A stretch of DNA of 64,000 bases, from NCBI GenBank assembly GCA_029213195.1, contig JARGNI010000023.1:28444-92443 (forward strand), in the 5' to 3' direction. A program made the position numbers and the translations under genes. Under the pieces are notes generated by a model. The model was not told the origin of the DNA, searched no databases, and saw only the letters and a program-made list of their open reading frames with translations. Positions 8,014 to 16,228 of this stretch are shown one piece after another. Within the stretch, counting starts at the first letter, position 1, and every line of letters starts with the position of its first letter. The DNA is from Verrucomicrobiales bacterium (GTDB taxonomy: Bacteria; Verrucomicrobiota; Verrucomicrobiia; Verrucomicrobiales; DEV007).

Positions 8014-9774
8014 TTAGGGTCTGTCTCGAAACACGATTGCTCCAAAAGGTGCGAGGGTTGGTCCTGCTTCTTCGGACCGCCAGATCAGGGTCTTCTCTGC
8101 GGGCAGGCAAGCCGGGTGCTCGCTCATGTTGAACCAACGACAAAGGTCTCCGGTTTCCAATGAGAGAATGACCGCCTGTCCGGACTCGATTCGTGTCAGG
8201 GATCGGGAAGAGATCTCTCGCAATCCGGGTTCCTCCTTGCGCAACGCGATCAGATCACGAACGAGTTGGCGGATGGCTTTGCGCTCGGGGGCTTTCCATG
8301 CCCACGACAACTTGCTTTGTTCGAAGGAGGACTCGGCCTGGGGGTCGGGAACTTCTCCCTGCAAAGCATAGTCCCGCTTTCGGCCTCGCCGGACATTTCG
8401 AATCAGTTGGGGATCCGAGAAGGAGCAGAAAAAGAGAAAGGGATTCGTTTCTCCGTACTCCTCGCCCATGAAAAGCATGGGCAGGAAAGGGGAGAGAAAT
8501 TGAAGGCAAATTGCCAGCCTTAGTTTTTGAGAATCGACGAGCGTGGCTATTCGTTCTCCACAGGCGCGGTTGCCGATGTGATCATGATTCTGGAGGGAGA
8601 TCACATAGCGGTTCGGCGCCACCGAGTCTGCCTCTCGTCCCCATGGTTCTCCGTAGAAGTGCGAGTGCTGGCCAGTGAGGTGGAGATTGGAACGCAGGAC
8701 ATTTTCGATCGCATCGAGATCTCCGTAGTCGACATATTTTCCGTGAGCTTCCTCCGTCATCCAGGCGCTCACGGCATGGTGGAAGTCTTCGTTCCACTCG
8801 GCATCGAGTCCGAGTCCGCCATCCGCAAGCGGTGTCACCATGGAGGGATCATTGACGAGGCTTTCCGCGATGACGAATGCATCACCGCCCCGGGCCTTTG
8901 CGGCCTGGTCTGCGACAAGCTTGATCTCCGAGAGGAGATGTCTCTCACTCGAGTCGAAGATCGCATGGACGGCGTCGAGACGGAGCCCGTCGATGCGGAA
9001 ATCGTGGATCCACATCGAGACACAATCGAGAATCCAGTCGCGAACTTGAGGAGCAGCGGGATCGTCAAAACGAAAGGCCTGACCCCACGGGGTAGAGTGA
9101 CGATTTGTGAAATAAGGGCCGAATTGAGAGAGGTAGTTCCCCTCGGGGCCGAGATGATTGAAGACGACATCGAGGATGACCTGGAGACCCTTGTCGTGTG
9201 CCGCGTCGACGAATCGCTGGAAAGCCTCCGGGCCTCCATAGGTGTTCTGGGTGGCGTAGGGATGAACCCCATCGTAACCCCAGTTTCTCTCTCCGGGGAA
9301 CTGGGACACGGGGAGGACTTCCAAGGTGTTCACCCCGAGTTCGACGAGATCGTCGAGGCGGGCGATCGCAGCATCGAAGGTTCCTTTCGTGGTGAAGGTT
9401 CCGATGTGGAGTTCGTAGAGAATTCGATCCTTCTGCTCGATCGAGGGCGCCGAGCTTCTCCAGTCGAAACGTTCCGGGAAGTAGACCTCGGAGGGGTCAT
9501 GAACTCCAGTGGGTTGGTGGAGGGAGCAAGGGTCTGGGAGCGGCGGTCCGCCATCGAGAGAATACCCGTAGCGGAGACCGTGGCTACCCTCTCCTTCGTG
9601 GGTGTGTACTCCTGCATCGTCGCGAAGCATGGTCGATCGTGTCGCTTCTTGATCGTTCTCAAAAAAGACGATCTCAACCCGATCGGCAAGGGGTGCCCAT
9701 ACTCTCCATTGCATGGATTGTTCCGTGATCGGGCGAGGGCGATAGGACTGGAAGAGAGGAGGGGCTTCGGACAT
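8014..9774 (-). CDS. treZ: Malto-oligosyltrehalose trehalohydrolase
   Basis: Releases trehalose from maltooligosyl-trehalose, the second step of the TreY/TreZ pathway. The 586-residue protein has an N-terminal beta-sandwich (about 1-105) and a GH13 barrel. Visible GH13 regions: DVVFNH at 202-207, DGLRLDAVH with the nucleophile Asp267, the acid Glu304 in VIAES, and NHDH with Asp397. The motif LQNHDHIGNRA and the N-terminal WAPLAD are typical of TreZ rather than of branching enzyme. The start at ATG 9774 fits family length; a longer frame to 9834 adds 20 residues without similarity. No treY lies in the window. Downstream on the same strand are two unrelated small genes. Confidence 0.93.
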   Translation of the reverse strand: MSEAPPLFQSYRPRPITEQSMQWRVWAPLADRVEIVFFENDQEATRSTMLRDDAGVHTHEGEGSHGLRYGYSLDGGPPLPDPCSLHQPTGVHDPSEVYFPERFDWRSSAPSIEQKDRILYELHIGTFTTKGTFDAAIARLDDLVELGVNTLEVLPVSQFPGERNWGYDGVHPYATQNTYGGPEAFQRFVDAAHDKGLQVILDVVFNHLGPEGNYLSQFGPYFTNRHSTPWGQAFRFDDPAAPQVRDWILDCVSMWIHDFRIDGLRLDAVHAIFDSSERHLLSEIKLVADQAAKARGGDAFVIAESLVNDPSMVTPLADGGLGLDAEWNEDFHHAVSAWMTEEAHGKYVDYGDLDAIENVLRSNLHLTGQHSHFYGEPWGREADSVAPNRYVISLQNHDHIGNRACGERIATLVDSQKLRLAICLQFLSPFLPMLFMGEEYGETNPFLFFCSFSDPQLIRNVRRGRKRDYALQGEVPDPQAESSFEQSKLSWAWKAPERKAIRQLVRDLIALRKEEPGLREISSRSLTRIESGQAVILSLETGDLCRWFNMSEHPACLPAEKTLIWRSEEAGPTLAPFGAIVFRDRP

Positions 9775-9856
9775 AATACCGGGTCTGGCTCTTGCGAGAG
9801 ACAAAGCCTGAATCACGCCAATCTCAAACTGCATTCGATCGGAAACTTTCCTGTAG

Positions 9857-10126
9857 GAAATCCTTCGCCCATTCGATGTGGCGGAGCTTTATGCCGACCG
9901 AATCGTCGAGATGCACCTGAGACAGTCGACCGGCGGAACCTGGAACGAGGTTTTCCGATTGGAAGGCGATATCGACTACGGCGGTCTCCTCGAGGGACTT
10001 CGTGCAGAAGGAGTCGACCCTCACCTGGTTCTGTAGCAGGCGATCGAGGCCAGCTCTCCTGCCGATTTGGATGTCGTGGAGGCGCATCGCAACGGGAGGA
10101 AGGAACTTCTTTCCCTTTTTCTGTAA
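9857..10126 (+). pseudogene. Remnant of a sugar phosphate isomerase/epimerase (C-terminal part, disrupted)
   Basis: One plus-strand frame gives family-like sequence with no start codon. From about 9869 it reads PFDVAELYADRIVEMHLRQS, then TWNEVF, GDIDYGGLLE and VDPHLVL, ending at a TAG at 10034-10036. The same frame then continues with QAIEASSPADLDVVEAHR to TAA at 10124-10126. Both halves match the order of the C-terminal end of xylose-isomerase-like TIM-barrel proteins (HLRQS, GDIDY, HLVLEQ, EAHR), where the TAG stands in place of the Glu codon. A second in-frame TAG lies at 9854-9856. The N-terminal two thirds are missing; treZ begins 83 bases away on the other strand. TAG also ends several intact genes here, so recoding is unlikely. 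Confidence 0.7.
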
Positions 10127-10133
10127 GGAATAA

Positions 10134-10149
10134 CAGACAAATCTGTCTG
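10134..10149. promoter_or_regulatory. Perfect 6-4-6 inverted repeat upstream of trxA
   Basis: CAGACA and TGTCTG flank AATC, 26 bases before the thioredoxin start. The position between the decayed reading frame and the gene suits an operator or promoter element. No regulator is known for it, and the arms are short, so chance is possible. Confidence 0.4.
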
Positions 10150-10175
10150 ATAGGGCGTAACCACTGATACATCCT

Positions 10176-10514
10176 ATGAAACCCATTGAACTAAACTCCG
10201 AGAATTTTGACTCCACGATCTCCGGTGCGGAGGTTCCCGTCCTCGTCGATTTCCATGCTTCCTGGTGCGGTCCCTGCAAGATGCTCAGCCCTGTTATCGA
10301 GCAGGTTGCCGAAACACAGGACGGCGAGGCGATCGTCGCGAAAGTCGACATCGACGACGCTCGCGATATTGCCCAGCGCTATCGGATTACTTCCGTTCCC
10401 AGCCTTGTCGTGTTTCGCAATGGAGAGCCCGTTGCAGGAGCCCGTGGCGTGCAGACCAAGGCGGCCATCGAGGCGCTGATCGTGCAGGCCAGGCAGCCAG
10501 AGGCAGCTGGCTGA
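10176..10514 (+). CDS. trxA: Thioredoxin
   Basis: A 112-residue cytoplasmic thioredoxin, reducing protein disulfides with electrons from thioredoxin reductase. The active site is WCGPC with Cys31 and Cys34; the cis-proline loop SVPSLVVF follows at about residue 75, and the buried Asp of the family is present in VLVDFHASW. Length is standard except for a short Gln/Pro/Ala tail. It is a single-gene unit: a small palindrome lies upstream and a strong intrinsic terminator follows 21 bases after the stop. Confidence 0.95.
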   Translation: MKPIELNSENFDSTISGAEVPVLVDFHASWCGPCKMLSPVIEQVAETQDGEAIVAKVDIDDARDIAQRYRITSVPSLVVFRNGEPVAGARGVQTKAAIEALIVQARQPEAAG

Positions 10515-10535
10515 TTCGAACTTTTCTCTTGGAGG

Positions 10536-10575
10536 CGACCTCCTGGCTTTCGATGCCGGGAGGTCGTTTTTCTTT
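10536..10575 (+). terminator. Rho-independent terminator of trxA
   Basis: A 12-bp stem, CGACCTCCTGGC pairing with GCCGGGAGGTCG (one G-T pair), with a seven-base loop, followed by TTTTTCTTT. It begins 21 bases after the thioredoxin stop and separates it from the sulfatase gene. Confidence 0.9.
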
Positions 10576-10628
10576 GCCCGCGAGGCTGGTTCGAGATAGC
10601 ACTGAAGAAACGCAATCCTCGTTCATTC

Positions 10629-12110
10629 ATGATGCGAATCTGCTTGGCCGGCCTTCTTTCCCTGTTCCTCGCCCCGCTTCTTTCCGGTGGTGAGAAGCCG
10701 AACATTCTCTTTATCCTGACCGATGATCAGGGGTGGCCGACGCTTGGTTGCTATGGAAACGAGCGTGTTGAAACTCCTCATCTCGACCGGCTCGCAGCCG
10801 AGGGAGTTCGATTTACGGACGCCTACGTGCTCTCGCAGTGCACGCCGACCCGGGCTTCTCTCCTGACTGGACAACATTCCGCCCGAAATGGGATGTGGCA
10901 TGTCATTCCCTGGTATGGGACTCCATGGGCTCCGGTGACCGAGGCTCCCTATGTCGAATCTCTTCCCTGCGGAAGTTTCACCCTTGCCAAGGGGCTTCAG
11001 GATGTCGGCTACGCCACGACCTGTATCGGGAAGTGGCATCTCACTGACAAGGAGAGTGGGAATTACGTGGCCCTCGATCCTGAAGCGGCGCCTGCATTCG
11101 GATTTGACGAAGCTCCGATTCCAGAAAGTTGGCGATATCACCAGGAGGGGGACAAAGGCGTGGATTGGCTCACCGACAAGGCGCTGGATTTCATTGCCCG
11201 GAAAAAGGAGCAGCCCTGGTTTGTCTATCTCTCCCATCACACCATTCACGGTCCCATCGTTGCCCCGGAAGAACTGGTTCAGAAATATCGAAATCGTGGT
11301 GCCCCGGAAGAAGGTCTTTTCAACGCGCCCTACCTCGCGGCGATCGAAACGCTCGATCGAGGCGTTGGTCGTCTCCTCGAAGGTCTCGCCGAACTGGGCG
11401 AGGAGGAGGAAACTCTCGTCGTCTTCCTTTCGGACAATGGAGGGGTGGACATTCAGTATGATCCTGCCGACTTCAAGGATGGCTCTGGAAAGATCGAGCA
11501 GCTTCGGGTCAAGGAACGCCATTTCAGCAACGCCCCGCTGAGGGCAGGCAAGGGGAGTCCCTACGAAGGAGGGATTCGAGTGCCGGCTCTCGTGAAGTGG
11601 ACGGGTGTGATACCGCCGGGTCAGGTGGAAGGGACGCCGATTCATGTGACCGATTGGTTGCCCACTTTGCTGTCAGCGGCGGGAACCCAAGCGCCGGAGA
11701 GTTGGCCGGTCGATGGAATCGACCTTGCGCCCCTTCTCCAGGGCGAAGAAATCGAGGATCGCCCTTTGTATTTCTATCTCCCCTTGTATGACTTGCGCTG
11801 GGGACTTACTCCCTGTGCTGTCGTGAGAGAGGGGCCATGGAAACTCATCGAGTATTTCGGCGATTGGGTCGACTCGGATGGCGTCTATCATCGAGGCGAG
11901 AAACTGGAGTTGTTCCATCTAGTAGGGGACATCGGGGAAAGTGAAAACCTCGCGGAAACGCAATCTGAGCGTGCTGCAAAAATGCAAGGTCGACTCCATG
12001 CCTGGATGCAATCGTTCCCTGTTCCCATCCCCGGTCACAATCCGCATTTCGACCCGGCGCGACCGCTCAAGGAGACGAGGGAGAAGCCCGTGTGGTATCC
12101 TGCGGAGTAG
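10629..12110 (+). CDS. Type I sulfatase (arylsulfatase family), secreted
   Basis: Hydrolyses sulfate esters, probably from polysaccharide-derived sugars, outside the cytoplasm. The signal peptide is at about 1-21. The N-terminal metal site is TDDQGW near residue 33, and the formylglycine signature is CTPTRASLLTG with Cys71 as the residue to be converted. The motif IGKWHL, containing the conserved Lys and His, is near residue 137, and SDNGG near residue 271. At 493 residues it is a normal family length. Conversion of Cys71 needs a formylglycine-generating enzyme, which is not in the window. ATG at 10629 and 10632 are both possible starts. Confidence 0.93.
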   Translation: MMRICLAGLLSLFLAPLLSGGEKPNILFILTDDQGWPTLGCYGNERVETPHLDRLAAEGVRFTDAYVLSQCTPTRASLLTGQHSARNGMWHVIPWYGTPWAPVTEAPYVESLPCGSFTLAKGLQDVGYATTCIGKWHLTDKESGNYVALDPEAAPAFGFDEAPIPESWRYHQEGDKGVDWLTDKALDFIARKKEQPWFVYLSHHTIHGPIVAPEELVQKYRNRGAPEEGLFNAPYLAAIETLDRGVGRLLEGLAELGEEEETLVVFLSDNGGVDIQYDPADFKDGSGKIEQLRVKERHFSNAPLRAGKGSPYEGGIRVPALVKWTGVIPPGQVEGTPIHVTDWLPTLLSAAGTQAPESWPVDGIDLAPLLQGEEIEDRPLYFYLPLYDLRWGLTPCAVVREGPWKLIEYFGDWVDSDGVYHRGEKLELFHLVGDIGESENLAETQSERAAKMQGRLHAWMQSFPVPIPGHNPHFDPARPLKETREKPVWYPAE

Positions 12111-12213
12111 AGGTGGGCAGAAGCCGTGTTGTTCAAGATGAGCGTTGTCGGGTCAAAGAGGAAGAGGAGGATTGAAATTTGACCTGGCACTGAAGGGTCC
12201 GTAAGTTCGGCTC

Positions 12214-12771
12214 ATGAATTCACGCCGTTTCTTCCTGAGCCTTCTCCCTGTCATCCTGCTGAGCCTGACAGGCTGTGTCGAAATGGAAGATGGTGGACCG
12301 GTCGAGTCGCAGGGGTATCAGCTCGGATTCGAGAAAGGTCGTGAAGATGGGCAGGGTGGAAAGTCTCGCACCCCGGATCGGCATTCGTCGCTCTACTCCG
12401 AAGCGGACCGCAGTGAATTCTTTCGGGGATACGAAGATGGCTACACTCTCGGAATCAAGCCGGGAGCGGATCTGGGGGGAGTGAATGCTCCGGTTGCTTT
12501 TGGCCAGCCTCTCGTCGCGATGCCAGGAAAGGGCGAGGTGACGATCAAGGAAGGCAACCAGACGATCTCCGTGCTCAAGACGGCTCTGCCGAACATCGAG
12601 GAGACAAAGTTCATCGTCGAGCAGGAGCAGATCGTGGTGAAGTCACGGGGCAATCATGGCCCCGCTATGGTTGAACTCTTCCAAACTTCGAATGGGGCGG
12701 CCCTGGGAGCGGTCAAGGCTTTCGAGATCAAGAACGGTCAGCCTGCGTGGGCGGCTGGAATGGGAGACTGA
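12214..12771 (+). CDS. Putative lipoprotein of unknown function
   Basis: 185 residues with an Arg-Arg n-region, a hydrophobic core and the lipobox LTGC (Cys21), so it is probably anchored in the envelope. The N-terminal part of the mature protein has two related Gly/Tyr-rich stretches, GYQLGFEKGREDG and GYEDGYTLG, spaced by about 35 residues, like the short glycine-zipper-like repeats of some surface proteins. The rest is predicted beta-rich. I do not recognise the family. A candidate promoter, TTGACC and TAAGTT with 17 bases between, ends about nine bases before the ATG but is weak evidence. Confidence 0.75.
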   Translation: MNSRRFFLSLLPVILLSLTGCVEMEDGGPVESQGYQLGFEKGREDGQGGKSRTPDRHSSLYSEADRSEFFRGYEDGYTLGIKPGADLGGVNAPVAFGQPLVAMPGKGEVTIKEGNQTISVLKTALPNIEETKFIVEQEQIVVKSRGNHGPAMVELFQTSNGAALGAVKAFEIKNGQPAWAAGMGD

Positions 12772-12827
12772 TCGTCTCGACAGTTCGCACCGCGACTATT
12801 TTCAGTTGATACCTGGCTGATCTTCGT

Positions 12828-12855
12828 TTAGGTGGCTAGTCCACCTGCCACCTAA
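12828..12855. promoter_or_regulatory. Nested palindromic operator upstream of the GntR gene
   Basis: TTAGGTGGC and GCCACCTAA form a perfect 9-bp inverted repeat with ten bases between; inside it AGGTGG and CCACCT (12830-12846) form a second perfect repeat with a five-base spacer. The element ends eight bases before the regulator start codon. GntR-family proteins bind short palindromes as dimers, so autoregulation of the whole operon is a reasonable inference. Confidence 0.65.
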
Positions 12856-12863
12856 GTTGTCGT

Positions 12864-13685
12864 ATGGCTTCTCCTCGTTCCAATCCCTGCCCGCTTCCCC
12901 ATCGCTCGTTTGCGACGGAGCCGGTGCATCTGCAGTTGGCGGATTTGTGTCGGGAAGCGATCTTGAAAGGTGGGTTTTCCGCAGGGGATCGGTTTCCGTC
13001 GGAACGGGAGCTGGCAGAACGGCACGATGTCAGTCGGGCAACGGCGAACAAGGTGATCTCGATTCTGATCGCTGAAGGATTGCTCGAATTGCAGAAAGGA
13101 ATCGGGACGCGCGTCAGGAAAGGGCGAACGCTTTTCGCTTCTCTCGGCGGTATGGAGAGTTTCACTGGTCATGCGAGGGAGCAGGGATTGATTCCCGCCA
13201 CGCGAGTAGAGGTCTTCGAGCGGATTCTGAGCCGGACGGTTCCCCCGGAGGTACAGCGTGGGTTGGGCTTGCCAAACGAGGTCGAATCCCTGGTTTATCT
13301 CGAGCGGATTCGACTCGCGAACGATGTTCCCATGATCCTCGAGCAACGGTGGGTGCGGGAGGAGTTGGCGCCGGGACTCGAAAGGAATAACGTCGAAGAG
13401 TCTTTTTACCGAGTGCTTGAAGAAAAGTTTTCCCTCCCGATGACCGGAGAGAATCATTCCATCTCCGCGGTCCTCGTGCAAAAGGACGAGGCGCGCCAGT
13501 TTCAAACGAGGATGCCGTTTCCCGCTCTCCTCGTCGAAGGAACTGGCTATGTCCGTGGCGAGGAACCTCTCTGGTATCAGCGGTTGCTCTATCGAGGAGA
13601 CCGCTACCAATTGCACAACCGGACTCGTGGTCCCGCCACTTCCGGGATCGAGCTGCGTCTACAGGAAGACCGAAGATCTGCCTGA
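12864..13685 (+). CDS. GntR family transcriptional regulator (HutC/UTRA type)
   Basis: A 273-residue regulator. Residues about 20-90 are the winged helix (PSERELAERHDVSRATANKV is the recognition helix region); about 105-262 are a UTRA ligand-binding domain, with features such as LVYLERIRLAND and MILEQRW. UTRA domains usually bind a sugar phosphate or acid that is an intermediate of the controlled pathway. It is first in a run of nine same-strand genes, with only 20 bases to the next one, and has a nested palindrome just upstream. It is probably a repressor of this catabolic operon and of itself, relieved by a pathway intermediate. Confidence 0.92.
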   Translation: MASPRSNPCPLPHRSFATEPVHLQLADLCREAILKGGFSAGDRFPSERELAERHDVSRATANKVISILIAEGLLELQKGIGTRVRKGRTLFASLGGMESFTGHAREQGLIPATRVEVFERILSRTVPPEVQRGLGLPNEVESLVYLERIRLANDVPMILEQRWVREELAPGLERNNVEESFYRVLEEKFSLPMTGENHSISAVLVQKDEARQFQTRMPFPALLVEGTGYVRGEEPLWYQRLLYRGDRYQLHNRTRGPATSGIELRLQEDRRSA

Positions 13686-13705
13686 AACCTTTCTCCCCTT
13701 TTTTT

Positions 13706-15106
13706 ATGAGAACCATCCCTGTCTATTCTCCCCTCGACGGTCAGCCACTGGAATCGATCGAAGTAGCCGATGCTTCTGCCGTCGATATCGCAGTGACTCG
13801 CTCCAGGAGCGCCTTTGAGAACTGGTCGCAGACTCCGGTGAAAGAGCGGGTGCAGCCTCTCTTCCGATTCAAGCAACGGGTCGAAACGGAAATGGATTCC
13901 CTTGCTCAACTGGTCAGCGCCGAGAACGGAAAAACCGTCGGGGAAGCGGCCGCAGGCATTGCGAAAGGACTGGAAGTGGTGGAGTTCGCGACCGCTCTTC
14001 CCGTGATGGGGCAGGGAGGAAAACTCGAGGTCAGCCGTGGGGTCGATTGCTTCACTCGCTCCTACCCTCTCGGGGTGGTCGGTGGGATCACGCCATTCAA
14101 CTTTCCGGCGATGGTTCCACTCTGGATGTTTCCAATTGCCCTGGCGACCGGGAACACCTTTCTTCTCAAGCCTTCGGAACAGGTTCCCTTGACCTCGGTT
14201 CGGATGGCGGAGTTGCTGCTCGAATCCGGATTGCCCGAGGATGTCTTCCAGGTCGTGCAGGGGGACCGGGAAACCGTCGAAGCATTGATCGATCACCCAG
14301 GAATCGCCGCGCTCGGTTTTGTCGGTTCGACTCGGGTGGCCCGACTCGTCTATGAGCGAGGAATCGGCACCGGGAAGCGAATGCTCTGCCTCGGCGGAGC
14401 GAAGAATCATCTCGTTGTTGTACCCGATGCGGATCCGGAGATCACGGCGAAGAATGTGGTCTCCTCGGCGGTAGGATGTGCCGGGCAGCGTTGCATGGCA
14501 GCGAGTGTTCTTATCACGGTTGGAGATTGCTCCGCGGTGATGGAGGCGATCGAGTCCGAGATGAAGGCGGTGATTCCCGGGGAGAATCTTGGAGCCGTGA
14601 TCAGTGCGGAAGCGAAGGAGCGAATCGAGGGCTACATTGAACGGGCTGAATCAGCAGGAGCCAGCATCCTAGTGGATGGCCGTGGCGCTTCAGTGGAAGG
14701 AAAGGAGGAGGGCTTTTACGTCGGGCCGACCTTGATCGATGGGGTGGATGTTAGCAGCGAGTGTGCTTGCGACGAAATTTTCGGACCCGTACTGACCGTG
14801 TTGCATGTCGACTCGCTTGACGAAGCACTCGCGATCGAAAACGAGAATCCCTATGGGAACGCTGCCTCGATCTACACAACCAGTGGAGCAACGGCGCGCT
14901 ACTTCGAAGATCGGGCCAGCGCAGGAATGATCGGGATCAATATCGGAGTCCCGGTTCCGAGGGAGCCATTCTCATTCGGAGGATGGAATGAGTCCCGGTT
15001 TGGCATCGGGGACATCACGGGAGAAGACGGGATTCGTTTTTGGACTCAGCAAAAGAAGATCACCCAGAAATGGAGCGCAAGTGCCGCCCAAAACTGGATG
15101 AGTTAG
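13706..15106 (+). CDS. CoA-acylating methylmalonate/malonate-semialdehyde dehydrogenase-like protein
   Basis: 466 residues of the aldehyde dehydrogenase superfamily. The catalytic Cys263 lies in CAGQRCMA. The usual ELGGK glutamate is replaced in LCLGGAKNHLV, which is typical of the methylmalonate-semialdehyde dehydrogenase group (MmsA/IolA), whose thioacyl intermediate is taken by CoA rather than water. The C-terminal PREPFSFGGW and FWTQQKKITQKW are also features of that group. Expected reaction: malonate or methylmalonate semialdehyde, NAD and CoA to acetyl- or propionyl-CoA and CO2. In this operon it could take the semialdehyde released by the aldolase two genes downstream. Confidence 0.88.
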   Translation: MRTIPVYSPLDGQPLESIEVADASAVDIAVTRSRSAFENWSQTPVKERVQPLFRFKQRVETEMDSLAQLVSAENGKTVGEAAAGIAKGLEVVEFATALPVMGQGGKLEVSRGVDCFTRSYPLGVVGGITPFNFPAMVPLWMFPIALATGNTFLLKPSEQVPLTSVRMAELLLESGLPEDVFQVVQGDRETVEALIDHPGIAALGFVGSTRVARLVYERGIGTGKRMLCLGGAKNHLVVVPDADPEITAKNVVSSAVGCAGQRCMAASVLITVGDCSAVMEAIESEMKAVIPGENLGAVISAEAKERIEGYIERAESAGASILVDGRGASVEGKEEGFYVGPTLIDGVDVSSECACDEIFGPVLTVLHVDSLDEALAIENENPYGNAASIYTTSGATARYFEDRASAGMIGINIGVPVPREPFSFGGWNESRFGIGDITGEDGIRFWTQQKKITQKWSASAAQNWMS

Positions 15107-15125
15107 AGCAAATCGACACTCGAAT

Positions 15126-16172
15126 ATGCAAGCCGCAGTTTACCAGGGAAAAGAGCGAATCGTCGTCGAGGACGTCGGTGAACCCGCGCTCAGTGCGGGC
15201 GAAGTCCTCTTGAAGATCCACGCCTGCTCGGTGTGCGGGACGGATCTCCGGACCTACCGTCACGGGGACAAAAAGATCGAGCCCCCTCGCATTCTAGGTC
15301 ACGAGTTCTGTGCGACGGTCGTCGAATCCGCGGCGCCCGATGCCAATGTTTCGGTCGGTGATCGAGTCGTGATGTATATCGTGATCGTGAGCGCGCGCGA
15401 TCGCTACGTGGAGATGGGAAGAGAGAATCTCTCGAATCACCGAACGACGATGAGTTATCATCATGATGGAGCCTTTGCCCCGCTCATGAAGGTTCCTGCC
15501 CTTGCCGTAAAGCAAGGAAACCTCTTCCAGGTGACCTCGGACATTCCCAACGATCAGATGTCCCTGGCCGAGCCTCTCGGGTGTTGCATGAACGCTCACT
15601 CGCGTCTCGGAATCGGATTGAAGGATACCGTCGCCGTCATCGGGGCCGGTCCCATCGGGATGATGCATGCTTCTCTTGCGCGACTGCAGGGAGCGCAGAA
15701 GGTCTTCGTTCTCGATACCAATCCGGCTCGCCTCGAAATGGCGGCAGCCTTCGACATTGATGGTACGGTCCTCGTGGAGGCGGATGGATCACACCGCGAA
15801 TGGGTTCGGGAGCAGACGGATGGATTCGGTGCCGATGTCGTGATCGCCGCCGTCAGTGCCGCTGCCGCGCAGAACGATGCGCTCGAGATCGCGGCGAAGG
15901 CGGGACGAGTCAATTTCTTCGCCGGGCTTCCCAAGTCGAATCCAATCGCCCCTCTCGATGTGAACCAGATTCACTATAAGGAGTTGGAGGTGAGCGGAAG
16001 CTATTCGGAAAAGAAGAGTGATTTCCAGGCCGCCTTTGCCTTGCTCCACAGTGGTCGCTTCCCGGCGGATCAGATCATCACACACCACCTCCCGCTCGAT
16101 CGGGTTACCGAGGCGTTTCCCCTGATGGAATCCGGAGAAGCTCTCAAGGTCTGCATTCTTCCGGAAGGGTAG
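15126..16172 (+). CDS. Zinc-type alcohol/polyol dehydrogenase without structural-zinc cysteines
   Basis: A 348-residue medium-chain dehydrogenase. Catalytic zinc ligands are visible: Cys37 in CSVCGTD, His59 and Glu60 in GHE, and Glu149 in AEPLGCC. The Rossmann motif is GAGPIG near residue 174. The loop that normally carries four Cys of the structural zinc (about residues 84-105) has none, as in some sorbitol dehydrogenases. Substrate is likely a polyol or cyclitol hydroxyl, oxidised with NAD. It sits 19 bases after the aldehyde dehydrogenase gene in the same operon. Confidence 0.88.
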   Translation: MQAAVYQGKERIVVEDVGEPALSAGEVLLKIHACSVCGTDLRTYRHGDKKIEPPRILGHEFCATVVESAAPDANVSVGDRVVMYIVIVSARDRYVEMGRENLSNHRTTMSYHHDGAFAPLMKVPALAVKQGNLFQVTSDIPNDQMSLAEPLGCCMNAHSRLGIGLKDTVAVIGAGPIGMMHASLARLQGAQKVFVLDTNPARLEMAAAFDIDGTVLVEADGSHREWVREQTDGFGADVVIAAVSAAAAQNDALEIAAKAGRVNFFAGLPKSNPIAPLDVNQIHYKELEVSGSYSEKKSDFQAAFALLHSGRFPADQIITHHLPLDRVTEAFPLMESGEALKVCILPEG

Positions 16173-16228
16173 GCCGACCTTTGCGCGCTAAACCCTGTTT
16201 GACCGCAGACTCAACCCTGTTGTTTTTC

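Noticed and set aside
10034..10036. TAG inside the isomerase remnant read as a recoded codon
   Set aside because: TAG ends several intact genes in the window, the remnant lacks a start and its N-terminal part, and a second TAG precedes it; decay is simpler.
8527..10167. A 546-codon open frame on the plus strand across treZ
   Set aside because: Antisense to treZ, whose motifs are complete; the composition is typical of a shadow frame in GC-rich DNA.
9824..10351. A 175-codon minus-strand frame over trxA and the remnant
   Set aside because: Antisense to thioredoxin and to the isomerase remnant; no domain resemblance.
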